From positions 1,115 to 65,114 of the forward strand of contig NZ_MNAH01000007.1 in the NCBI RefSeq assembly GCF_001976065.1: a stretch of DNA of 64,000 bases, given 5' to 3'. Made by a program: the position numbers and the translations under genes. Of this stretch, positions 17,333 through 25,673 are shown one piece after another. This DNA is from Pseudomonas putida (lineage in GTDB: Bacteria > Pseudomonadota > Gammaproteobacteria > Pseudomonadales > Pseudomonadaceae). How positions within the stretch are numbered: position 1 is the stretch's first letter; every line of letters begins with the position of its first letter. The notes beneath the pieces were generated by a model. That model had not been told where the DNA came from. It ran no database searches and worked only from the letters and a program-made list of their open reading frames with translations.

Positions 17333-18616
17333 TTAGGCGTCTGGCGCGGCCTTGGCAGCAGGCTCACTGTTTTCGTAGATATACAGTGGCTTGGACTTGC
17401 CTTCTATAACGCTTTCATCGATCACTACTTTACTCACCTCGGACTGCGAGGGGATTTCATACATAGTGTCGAGCAACACACCTTCAAGAATCGACCGCAG
17501 TCCACGAGCGCCGGTCTTGCGTTCCAGCGCGCGTTTTGCGACCGATTTCAGTGCGTCGGCCCGGAATTCCAGGTCCACGCCTTCCATCTCGAACAGCTTG
17601 GCGTATTGCTTGGTGAGCGCATTTTTCGGCTCGGTGAGGATCTGCATCAGCGCAGCCTCATCAAGCTCGTCCAGCGTGGCCAGGACCGGCAGACGTCCGA
17701 CGAATTCCGGGATCAGACCGAACTTGACCAGATCGTCAGGCTCGACTTCACGCAGGGATTCACCGACTTTCTTGCCTTCTTCCTTGCTGCGCACTTCCGC
17801 GCCGAAACCGATGCCGCCCTTGGTGGAACGGTTTTGAATAACCTTTTCCAGACCGGAGAACGCACCACCGCAGATGAACAGGATGTTACGGGTGTCGACC
17901 TGAAGGAATTCCTGCTGCGGATGCTTGCGACCACCTTGAGGAGGAACGCTAGCGACCGTGCCTTCGATCAGTTTGAGCAAGGCCTGCTGCACGCCTTCAC
18001 CGGAAACGTCCCGGGTGATCGACGGGTTGTCGGATTTACGCGAGATCTTGTCGATCTCATCGATGTAGACAATGCCCATCTGGGCCTTTTCCACGTCGTA
18101 ATCGCACTTCTGCAACAGCTTCTGAATGATGTTCTCGACATCTTCACCCACGTAACCCGCCTCGGTGAGGGTGGTTGCGTCGGCAATCGTGAACGGAACG
18201 TTCAGCAAGCGCGCCAATGTTTCGGCAAGCAGGGTTTTACCCGAGCCTGTCGGGCCGATCAGCAAGATGTTGCTCTTGCCGAGTTCGACATCGTCGCTCT
18301 TTTTGTCACGCTGGTTAAGACGCTTGTAGTGGTTGTACACCGCTACGGCCAGAACCTTTTTCGCACGCTCCTGACCAATCACATACTGATCAAGGATGCC
18401 GCTGATTTCTTTGGGCGAAGGCAATTTATGCGCGCTGCTCTCGGCCTGGGCTTCCTGCACCTCCTCACGGATGATGTCATTGCACAGGTCGACGCACTCG
18501 TCGCAGATAAAGACCGAGGGGCCGGCAATCAATTTGCGTACTTCATGCTGGCTTTTGCCACAGAAGGAGCAATAGAGCAGCTTGCCGTTGTCCTCGCCGT
18601 TGCGGGTGTCAGTCAT
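17333..18616 (-). CDS. clpX: ClpXP unfoldase subunit ClpX
   Basis: This 427-residue AAA+ unfoldase recognises tagged substrates and feeds them into ClpP. It has an N-terminal zinc-binding domain with cysteines in CSFC and CDECVDLC (about residues 16-42), Walker A GPTGSGKT (about 118-125), Walker B VYIDEIDKI and the ClpP-docking region with an IGF-type loop (GGIGFGAEV). The start MTDTRNGED is the family start. It lies 112 bases downstream of clpP and ends at its own terminator. Confidence 0.98.
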   Translation of the reverse strand: MTDTRNGEDNGKLLYCSFCGKSQHEVRKLIAGPSVFICDECVDLCNDIIREEVQEAQAESSAHKLPSPKEISGILDQYVIGQERAKKVLAVAVYNHYKRLNQRDKKSDDVELGKSNILLIGPTGSGKTLLAETLARLLNVPFTIADATTLTEAGYVGEDVENIIQKLLQKCDYDVEKAQMGIVYIDEIDKISRKSDNPSITRDVSGEGVQQALLKLIEGTVASVPPQGGRKHPQQEFLQVDTRNILFICGGAFSGLEKVIQNRSTKGGIGFGAEVRSKEEGKKVGESLREVEPDDLVKFGLIPEFVGRLPVLATLDELDEAALMQILTEPKNALTKQYAKLFEMEGVDLEFRADALKSVAKRALERKTGARGLRSILEGVLLDTMYEIPSQSEVSKVVIDESVIEGKSKPLYIYENSEPAAKAAPDA

Positions 18617-18728
18617 TCGTTCGATCCAAATCCGATAGGCTTGCAACACAAGATGAAGGCTATTGCGGGCTTTTTCAAGCCCGCTGGTGATCGGACCCGC
18701 CGACCACCCCTATTTTGAGCTGCTTATT

Positions 18729-19364
18729 TTACGCGGGGCGTTGGTTGATCACTTCGTCGATCAAGCCATATTCCTTCGCAGCTTCTGCACTCATGAAGTT
18801 GTCGCGGTTGGTATCGCGCTCGATTTCTTCAAGGGTACGGCCGCTGTGCTTGGCCATCAGCGTGTTGAGACGCTCGCGAATGAAGAGAATTTCCTTGGCA
18901 TGGATTTCGATATCCGAAGCCTGGCCCTGGAAACCGCCCAGCGGCTGGTGAATCATCACGCGCGAGTTCGGCAGGCAGAAACGCTTGCCTGGGGCGCCGG
19001 CCGTCAGCAAAAACGCGCCCATGCTGCACGCCTGACCAATACAGGTGGTGGACACATTGGGTTTGATGAACTGCATGGTGTCGTAGATCGACATGCCCGC
19101 CGTCACCGAACCGCCCGGGGAGTTGATATAGAGATGGATGTCCTTGTCCGGGTTTTCCGCTTCAAGGAACAGCAGTTGCGCACAGATCAGGTTGGCCATG
19201 TAGTCCTCTACCGGACCCACCAGAAAGATCACTCGCTCCTTGAGGAGACGCGAGTAGATGTCGTAGGCGCGCTCGCCGCGAGCGGACTGCTCGACAACCA
19301 TCGGGACCAGGCCGCCTGCGGCCTGGATATCAGAGTTCTGCTGAATATACGAATTACGGAACAT
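18729..19364 (-). CDS. clpP: ClpP protease subunit
   Basis: This 211-residue serine protease forms the double-heptamer proteolytic chamber. The catalytic triad is Ser114 (QACSMGAFL), His139 (VMIHQP) and Asp188, with the same spacing as in E. coli ClpP. A short N-terminal propeptide probably is removed. It lies between tig and clpX on the same strand. Confidence 0.98.
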   Translation of the reverse strand: MFRNSYIQQNSDIQAAGGLVPMVVEQSARGERAYDIYSRLLKERVIFLVGPVEDYMANLICAQLLFLEAENPDKDIHLYINSPGGSVTAGMSIYDTMQFIKPNVSTTCIGQACSMGAFLLTAGAPGKRFCLPNSRVMIHQPLGGFQGQASDIEIHAKEILFIRERLNTLMAKHSGRTLEEIERDTNRDNFMSAEAAKEYGLIDEVINQRPA

Positions 19365-19403
19365 GCTCTGCAGTCACTCCCAAATAGTTATGTCTTGAAT
19401 ACG

Positions 19404-19431
19404 CATAAGCCAGCTCGAGAGCTGGCTTATG
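19404..19431 (-). other. Twelve-base-pair hairpin between tig and clpP
   Basis: CATAAGCCAGCT and AGCTGGCTTATG pair perfectly around a four-base loop. There is no U-tract on the minus strand, so it is unlikely to be a full terminator. It could be an RNA-processing or partial-attenuation site that sets the ratio of tig to clpP transcript. Confidence 0.6.
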
Positions 19432-19457
19432 GTGTGTGCTTCTTAGCGCAAAAATGA

Positions 19458-20768
19458 TCAGTCGGCTTGTGGAGCTTCTACCGGCTTGACCGCTTCTTCG
19501 TAAGAGACCGATTTGTCGGTCACGCTAGCTTTCTGCAGAACAGTATCCACAACTTGCTCTTCCAGCACAACAGAACGAACTTCGTTCAGTTGCTGGTCGT
19601 TCTTGTAGTACCAGGACACAACTTGCTCAGGCTCCTGGTAGGCCGAAGCCATTTCCTGAATCATCTCGCGAACGCGGGCTTCGTCAGGCTTCAGGTCGAA
19701 TTGCTTGACCACTTCAGCCACGATCAGGCCCAGGACAACACGGCGCTTGGCTTGCTCTTCGAACAGCTCGGCCGGCAGTTGGTCTGGCTTGATGTTGCCG
19801 CCAAACTGTTGAACAGCCTGCACGCGCAGACGGTCAACTTCGTTGGACAGCAGGGCCTTTGGCACTTCGATCGGGTTGGTAGCCAGCAGACCGTCCATGA
19901 CCTGGTTCTTGACCTTGGATTTGATCGCCTGACGCAGTTCGCGCTCCATGTTCTTGCGAACTTCGGTGCGGAAACCGTCGATGCCGCTTTCCTTGATGCC
20001 GAATTGAGCGAAGAACTCTTCGTTCAGCTCTGGCAGTTTTGGCTCGGAAACGGTGTTGACGGTCACGGTGAACTCGGCGGTTTTGCCAGCCAGGTCCAGG
20101 TTCTGATAGTCCTCAGGGAAGGTCAGGTTCAGAACGCGCTCTTCGCCAGCTTTAGCGCCAACCAGGCCGTCTTCGAAGCCAGGGATCATGCGGCCGGAGC
20201 CCAGTACCAGCTGGGTGCCCTTGGCGGAACCGCCAGCGAACACTTCACCGTCGACCTTGCCAACGAAATCAATGTTCAGCTGGTCTTCGTTCTGGGCAGC
20301 ACGTTCGGCCACTTCGAAACGGGTGTTCTGCTTGCGCAGGATGTCCAGCATCTTGTCCAGGTCGGCATCTGCCACGTCAGCGCTCAGGCGCTCTACGGTG
20401 ATACCTTCGAAACCGGCAACGGTGAACTCAGGGAACACTTCGAATACGGCTACGTATTCCAGGTCCTTGCCCGCTTCCAGGGACTTTGGCTCGATCGACG
20501 GCGAACCCGCCGGGTTCAGCTTCTGCTCAACCACAGCTTCGTAGAAAGAAGACTGGATGACGTCGCCTACCGCTTCCTGGCGAGCTTCAGCGCCGAAACG
20601 ACGCTTGATTTCGCTCATTGGCACTTTGCCTGGACGGAAGCCAGCAATCTTGGCCTTTTGGGCAGTCTGCTGCAGACGCTTGTTGACCTGAGTCTCGATG
20701 CGCTCAGCCGGCACGGTGATGCTCATGCGGCGCTCAAGAGCAGAAGTATTTTCAACAGAAACTTGCAT
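19458..20768 (-). CDS. tig: Trigger factor
   Basis: This 436-residue ribosome-associated chaperone binds nascent chains at the exit tunnel. The N-terminal ribosome-binding signature GFRPGKVP (about residues 44-51), the central FKBP-type isomerase domain (about 160-245) and the C-terminal substrate-cradle domain are present. The start at 20768 (MQVSVENTSALERR) is the family start. The in-frame codons up to 20831 overlap the putative promoter. Confidence 0.98.
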   Translation of the reverse strand: MQVSVENTSALERRMSITVPAERIETQVNKRLQQTAQKAKIAGFRPGKVPMSEIKRRFGAEARQEAVGDVIQSSFYEAVVEQKLNPAGSPSIEPKSLEAGKDLEYVAVFEVFPEFTVAGFEGITVERLSADVADADLDKMLDILRKQNTRFEVAERAAQNEDQLNIDFVGKVDGEVFAGGSAKGTQLVLGSGRMIPGFEDGLVGAKAGEERVLNLTFPEDYQNLDLAGKTAEFTVTVNTVSEPKLPELNEEFFAQFGIKESGIDGFRTEVRKNMERELRQAIKSKVKNQVMDGLLATNPIEVPKALLSNEVDRLRVQAVQQFGGNIKPDQLPAELFEEQAKRRVVLGLIVAEVVKQFDLKPDEARVREMIQEMASAYQEPEQVVSWYYKNDQQLNEVRSVVLEEQVVDTVLQKASVTDKSVSYEEAVKPVEAPQAD

Positions 20769-20829
20769 GGATATTCCTCGTTGCACAGACGTTAGCCGGC
20801 CGTTTCCGACCCCAGAATCAAGGGCATGC

Positions 20830-20858
20830 ATTCTAGTGGGTCAAACTCAAGAAGTCAC
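20830..20858 (-). promoter_or_regulatory. Candidate sigma-70 promoter of tig
   Basis: The minus strand reads GTGACT, a 17-base spacer and TAGAAT, 62 bases before the tig start. The -10 is good and the -35 is weak. Confidence 0.45.
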
Positions 20859-21121
20859 CCTACTGAAAACGGGTAAAAACGCAGCAGGCAATTTATAGGT
20901 GCGAATGCACGAGTGCACCTCGCCCCGGTGGCAAATACAGCCAATCACGCCAAGGCTCTGCGCCAACCCTTCCTTATATAGAAGAGGTTGCCGATCATCT
21001 CCCTGACAGCCGATCTTGCAAGCAAGGCCGGCGGGCAGCACGGCATCATCGCGAAACATAAATACGACGAAACGCCCTGCCCCTGCGACCCAGAACCTGC
21101 AGCCGCTGAAATCGCTGAAAC
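20859..21121. other. Intergenic stretch with no recognised feature
   Basis: About 260 bases lie between the tig promoter and the terminator of the tRNA operon. Open frames here are short and lack ribosome sites. No hairpin or repeat of note was seen. Confidence 0.5.
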
Positions 21122-21157
21122 AAAAAAAGGCGCCAGACTATTAATCTGGCGCCTTTT
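21122..21157 (-). terminator. Intrinsic terminator of the tRNA operon
   Basis: GGCGCCAGA and TCTGGCGCC pair around a seven-base loop, extended by A-T pairs, with seven Ts following on the minus strand. It lies eight bases beyond the last tRNA-His. Confidence 0.9.
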
Positions 21158-21164
21158 CGAAATA

Positions 21165-21241
21165 TGGGGTGGACGATGGGGATCGAACCCACGACAACGG
21201 GAGTCACAATCCCGTGCTCTACCAACTGAGCTACGCCCACC
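21165..21241 (-). tRNA. tRNA-His (GTG), distal copy
   Basis: This 77-base tRNA has cloverleaf pairing, anticodon loop TTGTGAC (GTG), an encoded CCA and the extra 5' G that pairs with C73, diagnostic of tRNA-His. It is nearly identical to the copy at 21461. Confidence 0.97.
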
Positions 21242-21318
21242 ATATTGCGTAACAAAGAAGCCAAATCACTTCTTTGTCGAACTCCAACCAGGCCAGGCGG
21301 CATGGCTGAAGTCTTGTT

Positions 21319-21403
21319 TGGTGCGGATGAAGAGACTCGAACTCTTACGCCTCGCGGCGCTGGAACCTAAATCCAGTGTGTCTACCAATTCCACCACATC
21401 CGC
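21319..21403 (-). tRNA. tRNA-Leu (TAG)
   Basis: This 85-base class II tRNA has a long variable arm, anticodon loop TTTAGGT (TAG) and an encoded CCA. It lies between the two tRNA-His genes. Confidence 0.96.
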
Positions 21404-21420
21404 GGGATGAAGCCTTTAAA

Positions 21421-21450
21421 GCAAAGGCGCCAGACTGTTAATCTGGCGCC
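21421..21450 (-). repeat. Copy of the operon-end hairpin inside the tRNA cluster
   Basis: The same GGCGCCAGA/TCTGGCGCC stem as in the terminator at 21122 recurs just downstream of the other tRNA-His, but only three Ts follow. It looks like a duplicated terminator that lost its U-tract, or a processing site. Confidence 0.7.
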
Positions 21451-21460
21451 CTTCGAAATA

Positions 21461-21537
21461 TGGGGTGGACGATGGGGATCGAACCCACGACAACGGGAGT
21501 CACAATCCCGTGCTCTACCAACTGAGCTACGCCCACC
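21461..21537 (-). tRNA. tRNA-His (GTG), proximal copy
   Basis: This 77-base tRNA has anticodon GTG, the extra 5' G and an encoded CCA. It is the second tRNA of the operon after tRNA-Arg. Confidence 0.97.
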
Positions 21538-21568
21538 ATATCGCGTTACTTGTGCCAAAGCTGCCTAA

Positions 21569-21645
21569 TGGCGCACCCGGCAGGACTCGAACCTGCGACC
21601 ATCCGCTTAGAAGGCGGATGCTCTATCCAGCTGAGCTACGGGCGC
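21569..21645 (-). tRNA. tRNA-Arg (TCT)
   Basis: This 77-base tRNA has anticodon loop CTTCTAA (TCT), a paired acceptor stem GCGCCCG/CGGGTGC and an encoded CCA. It is the first gene of the Arg-His-Leu-His operon. Confidence 0.96.
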
Positions 21646-21760
21646 CTTGTTAATCTGTACTCTTGGAGGACTACAAACTAAGTGCTTTTCAGTCTTGCAG
21701 AACCGTAATCCCGCTTAACCTTCTCAACCAGTGCTAGGCTGTGCCCGACAAGTGCGACGA

Positions 21761-21789
21761 ATAGTATAGAGCCCCCCGCAGGTCGTCAA
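21761..21789 (-). promoter_or_regulatory. Promoter of the tRNA operon
   Basis: The minus strand reads TTGACG, a 17-base spacer and TACTAT, followed by a GC-rich discriminator (TCGTCGC) typical of stringently controlled stable-RNA promoters. It lies about 115 bases before tRNA-Arg. Confidence 0.75.
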
Positions 21790-21920
21790 ATCCTTTTTAA
21801 AAAAAATTCATTTAATTAAAGGGGTTAGCGGAATTTGCAGACCAAGCGCCTTTGCCCTCACCGCATGACATGCGAGAATACGCTCTCTTTTTTTCCCCTC
21901 TCGATGGTTAATCACGCGCA

Positions 21921-22775
21921 ATGACTGCACAACTTATCGACGGCAAATCGATCGCCGCCAGCCTGCGCCAGCAGATCGCCCAACGCGTCAACGAGCGTCG
22001 CCAGCAAGGTCTGCGCACGCCGGGCCTCGCGGTGATCCTGGTCGGCAGCGATCCTGCCTCTCAGGTTTATGTCTCGCACAAGCGTAAAGACTGTGAAGAG
22101 GTCGGCTTCCTGTCCCAGGCCTATGACCTGCCTTCCGACACCACTCAACAAGCGCTGGCCGATCTGATCGATCGCCTCAATGACGATCCGGCGATTGACG
22201 GCGTCCTGCTTCAGCTTCCTCTTCCGGAACATCTGGATGCCTCGAAATTGCTGGAACGCATTCGTCCAGATAAAGACGTCGATGGCTTCCATCCTTATAA
22301 CGTCGGGCGCCTGGCTCAACGCATCCCGTTGCTGCGCCCCTGCACACCGAAAGGCATCATGACCCTGCTGGAAAGCACCGGCGCCGATCTCTACGGGATG
22401 AACGCGGTGGTGGTCGGCGCTTCCAACATCGTCGGACGCCCGATGGCGATGGAACTGTTGCTGGCCGGTTGCACCGTGACCGTCACCCACCGTTTCACCA
22501 AGGACCTGGCCGGTCACGTCGGACGCGCCGACCTGGTGGTCGTCGCCGCTGGCAAGCCGGGCCTGGTAAAAGGCGAGTGGATCAAGGAAGGCGCGATCGT
22601 GATCGACGTCGGCATCAACCGCCAGGAAGACGGCAAGCTGGTGGGTGACGTGATCTACGAAACCGCCCTGCCCCGTGCCGGCTGGATCACGCCAGTGCCG
22701 GGTGGCGTTGGACCGATGACCCGTGCCTGCCTGCTGGAAAACACCCTGTACGCCGCTGAAACCCTGCACAGCTGA
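21921..22775 (+). CDS. folD: Methylene-THF dehydrogenase/cyclohydrolase
   Basis: This 284-residue bifunctional enzyme interconverts 5,10-methylene-THF and 10-formyl-THF using NADP. The catalytic Tyr50 and Lys54 lie in QVYVSHKRK, the family motif ending DVDGFHPYNVGRL is present, and the C-terminal signature PVPGGVGPMT is intact. Divergent from the tRNA operon and followed by a strong terminator. Confidence 0.98.
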   Translation: MTAQLIDGKSIAASLRQQIAQRVNERRQQGLRTPGLAVILVGSDPASQVYVSHKRKDCEEVGFLSQAYDLPSDTTQQALADLIDRLNDDPAIDGVLLQLPLPEHLDASKLLERIRPDKDVDGFHPYNVGRLAQRIPLLRPCTPKGIMTLLESTGADLYGMNAVVVGASNIVGRPMAMELLLAGCTVTVTHRFTKDLAGHVGRADLVVVAAGKPGLVKGEWIKEGAIVIDVGINRQEDGKLVGDVIYETALPRAGWITPVPGGVGPMTRACLLENTLYAAETLHS

Positions 22776-22806
22776 GGCTGAAGGCAAAGGTAGTCAGCGA
22801 CACAAG

Positions 22807-22835
22807 GAACCCCGCCCATGGCGGGGTTCTTTTTT
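22807..22835 (+). terminator. Intrinsic terminator of folD
   Basis: GAACCCCGC pairs with GCGGGGTTC, followed by six Ts. Confidence 0.92.
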
Positions 22836-23013
22836 GCCTGTAGAACAGGATGACCATCCGCCGGAAAATGACGTTTTTTTTATCTTTCGAAGGTCTTTCG
22901 CACTGCCCTCGAACAACCATCGACAGTTATTCAGCCATACTCCAGAATGTCGCGCTTTTTGGGAAATAGCCCGTTACAAAACGGCTTATCAACACTTTAT
23001 TGAGTCTGCCAGC

Positions 23014-23952
23014 GTGAAAATCCGTCTTTCCATCCTGAGCCTATTTTTTGCAGTTACAGGGACTTTCATCACGCCCATTGCCAACGCTGGCGAAACCACC
23101 GCAGCGCCTCGCGATACTTCGCAACTCAAGCTTGCTTCCGGCAGCTCCTTGCTACTGGATATGCAGACCAACAAAGTCATCTTTGCCAGCAATCCGGACG
23201 TCGTCGTCCCCATCGCTTCGGTCAGCAAACTGATGACCGGGCTGGTCGTGGTTGAAGCCCGGCAGAACATGGACGAATTCATCAACATCGACATCAGCGA
23301 CACGCCAGAAATGAAAGGCGTGTACTCCCGGGTAAAACTCAGGAGCGAACTGCCACGCCGGGAAATGCTGCTGATTGCCCTGATGTCCTCGGAAAATCGC
23401 GCCGCCGCCAGCCTCGCCCACCACTATCCAGGCGGCTATGCCGCGTTCATTGCTGCAATGAACGCCAAGGCCAGGGCCCTGGGCATGACCAATACGCATT
23501 TCGTCGAACCGACCGGTCTGTCCGCGCGAAACGTATCGACCGCGCGTGACCTGAGCAAACTGTTGATCGCCGCGCACAAATACCCGTTGCTGACCGAGCT
23601 GAGCACCACCAAAGAGAAAACCGTCACCTTCCGCAAACCCGTCTACAGCCTGGGTTTTCGCAATACCGACCATTTGGTTCGCAAGCCGGACTGGGACATC
23701 CAGCTGACCAAGACCGGTTTCACCAACGCAGCTGGGCACTGCCTGGTACTGGTGACCCGGATGAGCAACCGTCCGGTTGCCCTGGTGCTGCTTGACGCTT
23801 ATGGCAAATATACCCACTTTGCCGATGCCGCGCGTATTCGCAACTGGGTCGAAACCGGCAAGAGCGCCGCCGTGGCTTCCGCCGCCTTGCAGTACAAATC
23901 GGACAAGAACCTCAAGCAGCGCCAGAGCGGCGTGTTAGAAGCTTCGAAGTAA
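23014..23952 (+). CDS. pbpG: D-alanyl-D-alanine endopeptidase (PBP7)
   Basis: This 312-residue periplasmic low-molecular-weight penicillin-binding protein cleaves D-Ala-meso-DAP cross-links in peptidoglycan. The signal peptide ends at about residue 25 (ANA-G). The S11-family motifs are SVSK (Ser69, Lys72), SEN (about residue 127) and KTG (about residue 230). The GTG at 23014 is preferred because it places the signal peptide correctly; an open frame extends upstream through the folD tail without a signal sequence. Confidence 0.93.
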   Translation: MKIRLSILSLFFAVTGTFITPIANAGETTAAPRDTSQLKLASGSSLLLDMQTNKVIFASNPDVVVPIASVSKLMTGLVVVEARQNMDEFINIDISDTPEMKGVYSRVKLRSELPRREMLLIALMSSENRAAASLAHHYPGGYAAFIAAMNAKARALGMTNTHFVEPTGLSARNVSTARDLSKLLIAAHKYPLLTELSTTKEKTVTFRKPVYSLGFRNTDHLVRKPDWDIQLTKTGFTNAAGHCLVLVTRMSNRPVALVLLDAYGKYTHFADAARIRNWVETGKSAAVASAALQYKSDKNLKQRQSGVLEASK

Positions 23953-23975
23953 GCAGAACCGCTGCAACAGGCAAG

Positions 23976-24002
23976 AGCCCCGATTATCCGGGGCTTTTTT
24001 TT
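23976..24002 (+). terminator. Intrinsic terminator of pbpG
   Basis: AGCCCCG pairs with CGGGGCT, followed by about eight Ts. Confidence 0.9.
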
Positions 24003-24010
24003 GTCAGTGG

Positions 24011-24226
24011 TTAATCGTTCGGCAGCGGCATCTGGTCATCATCGGGAATGCCATCGCCTTTGCTTGGGTCGTGCCAGCCCTTGGGATGCTCGGTGGGCAC
24101 CACCGTGGGCCGCGCCAGTGGATCGCGCATCGGACTGTCCGGATCCATCACCGGGTCCGTGTCCTGCTCGGGCGTGGTCGGTACGGTTTCCGGACGTTTG
24201 TCGTTGAAACTCGAATCGGTAGACAT
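24011..24226 (-). CDS. Small acidic Pro/Asp-rich protein
   Basis: This 71-residue hydrophilic protein (MSTDSSFNDKRPETV...) has no membrane segment and is probably disordered. The ATG at 24226 has a strong GGAGG ribosome site, which decides the start over an in-frame ATG four codons upstream. It lies 17 bases downstream of a second small acidic gene that shares the DPDSP motif. The function is unknown. Confidence 0.72.
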   Translation of the reverse strand: MSTDSSFNDKRPETVPTTPEQDTDPVMDPDSPMRDPLARPTVVPTEHPKGWHDPSKGDGIPDDDQMPLPND

Positions 24227-24243
24227 GCGCACCTCCATGGGAG

Positions 24244-24450
24244 CTAGGGTTTGAGATCGCCCAGTGGATCGTAGGGTTTCGCCGGAGCCTTGGAATCGTC
24301 ATCCGGCTTCACATCCCTGGGTGCCTTGGCCGGCCCGATAGGATCGACCGCAGGGTCAGAAAGGTCCGGGGAGTCGGGATCGAACCCCAGCTCATCGCCA
24401 GACGAATGCTCGGACGAGTGAGGGCCGTCGGGGGTATTGGAATGGGCCAT
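24244..24450 (-). CDS. Small acidic Pro/Asp-rich protein
   Basis: This 68-residue protein (MAHSNTPDGPHSSEHSSGDE...) is rich in Asp, Pro and Ser with repeated DP/SP turns. A strong AGGAGG site lies just upstream of the ATG. With the following gene it forms a two-gene operon of probable disordered acidic proteins, possibly distant paralogues. The function is unknown. Confidence 0.72.
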   Translation of the reverse strand: MAHSNTPDGPHSSEHSSGDELGFDPDSPDLSDPAVDPIGPAKAPRDVKPDDDSKAPAKPYDPLGDLKP

Positions 24451-24538
24451 GGCGCCTCCTGGGGGGCCGGGAAAATCCGCGCCCTTTCATATAAGAGGCT
24501 GGCGATGAGCACAGGTGCCGGGCGGGTGACGAACGGGC

Positions 24539-25198
24539 TTACTGCGCACCCAGCGCTTTCTTCGCCTTGGCGGCAGCCTGTTCCTGGCCTGACTGGGCGA
24601 GATCGTTAGCTGCCTTCAGCCAACGTTGCTGATCGACCTGAGCGGGCAACTGGGTCGGGTTCTGGATCAACACCGCCCATCCACCGGCGTCCTTGAACGC
24701 CGACTCGAACGAGCCGAAGCTCATCATCAAGCGCTGATCCATGCCCGCGCGCAGCAAAACAGTCTGCTTCTGCCGGTTGTAGCCGGTCAGGATCGCGTAA
24801 CGCGGCTCGGACCACAGCGCCGAGCCTTCGGTGAAGCGCACCATAACCGGGTAGCCGGCCGCGACCTGGGTCAGCAAGGCGGGCAGATTGCTGTCGAGGG
24901 GATAGACCACCATGCCGTATTCGCGGGCGAGGTTTTGCATGTTCTGTTGCAATTGGGCTTCGGCGCCCGGCAAACGCAACGGTTTGTCGAGGAGCCCCGG
25001 GGTAATCACGATGCCCTGCTGCGATAGCATGCTCGCCAGGACCTGCGGCCCGCTTTGATTCGCTACGCCCTTGTAGAACCGACCGCTGAGTTCGACCCGT
25101 TCCGGCAGGCGCTTGATCTGCGGCGATACGCTCCCCGCGCAGCCCGCCAGACTGGCGACGCACCCCACGATCAGCGCCGCCGATAGAATTCGAGACAT
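24539..25198 (-). CDS. Lipoprotein with inactivated C39-peptidase-like domain
   Basis: This 219-residue protein has a lipoprotein signal with lipobox LAGC (Cys20). The remainder follows the pattern of bacteriocin-processing-type C39 peptidase domains: the nucleophile motif QCGP reads QSGP (Ser49), and the HYV(I/V)L motif with the catalytic His reads PRYAIL (Arg133). The conserved frame (AREYG, GYPVMVRF, FESAFKDAGGWAVLI) remains. Both catalytic positions are therefore replaced, so a binding or scaffold role is inferred. The start at 25198 is set by the signal peptide; upstream ATGs exist at 25210 and 25222. Confidence 0.72.
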   Translation of the reverse strand: MSRILSAALIVGCVASLAGCAGSVSPQIKRLPERVELSGRFYKGVANQSGPQVLASMLSQQGIVITPGLLDKPLRLPGAEAQLQQNMQNLAREYGMVVYPLDSNLPALLTQVAAGYPVMVRFTEGSALWSEPRYAILTGYNRQKQTVLLRAGMDQRLMMSFGSFESAFKDAGGWAVLIQNPTQLPAQVDQQRWLKAANDLAQSGQEQAAAKAKKALGAQ

Positions 25199-25434
25199 TA
25201 CTCGTACCATCATCACTCTCATGTTCAGTTGCCAGGCAATCGCATTCCCGGCTTGGCCGTCGATAATAGGACGCCGCGCCGCGGCGGTATAGCCTTAACC
25301 GGCAGTCGTTTGCATTCGATAGAGCAAACTGGTTGATGACAGGCGACCTTTGGTCAATAGCTTGAAACACGCCAGCGGCTAGACTGTCACTTGAATAGCG
25401 TGTGTGCCCGCTGCAGGGCAAAGAGGAGGCCTCG

Positions 25435-25602
25435 ATGAGCCTGGCTATGACAATCGTAATGCTGATTTCCGGCTGGCTGGCGGTAGCCGCCGCCATGCTG
25501 TGGGGCGTCCTGCGCATTACCCGCCGGCACCATCACCCTGCCCAGCCGGCCCCCCTGGCGAAAACCGACAAAGGCGCTGCTCAACACGCAAACGCCCACT
25601 GA
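25435..25602 (+). CDS. Small single-span membrane protein
   Basis: This 55-residue protein has one membrane helix (about residues 5-28) and a basic, His-rich cytosolic tail. The ATG at 25435 follows an AGGAGG ribosome site, which rules out the upstream in-frame start. It is divergent from the C39-like lipoprotein and convergent with terC. The function is unknown. Confidence 0.7.
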   Translation: MSLAMTIVMLISGWLAVAAAMLWGVLRITRRHHHPAQPAPLAKTDKGAAQHANAH

Positions 25603-25624
25603 ACGAACGCTTTGGGTCATGCAT

Positions 25625-25659
25625 AAAAAAACGGCCGCCTGGACTCCAGGCGGCCGTTT
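25625..25659. terminator. Convergent terminator between small membrane gene and terC
   Basis: AAACGGCCGCCTGG pairs with CCAGGCGGCCGTTT around a three-base loop. Seven Ts follow on the minus strand (terC side) and a short T-run on the plus strand. Confidence 0.9.
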
Positions 25660-25673
25660 CGTTTCAGCGAGGA

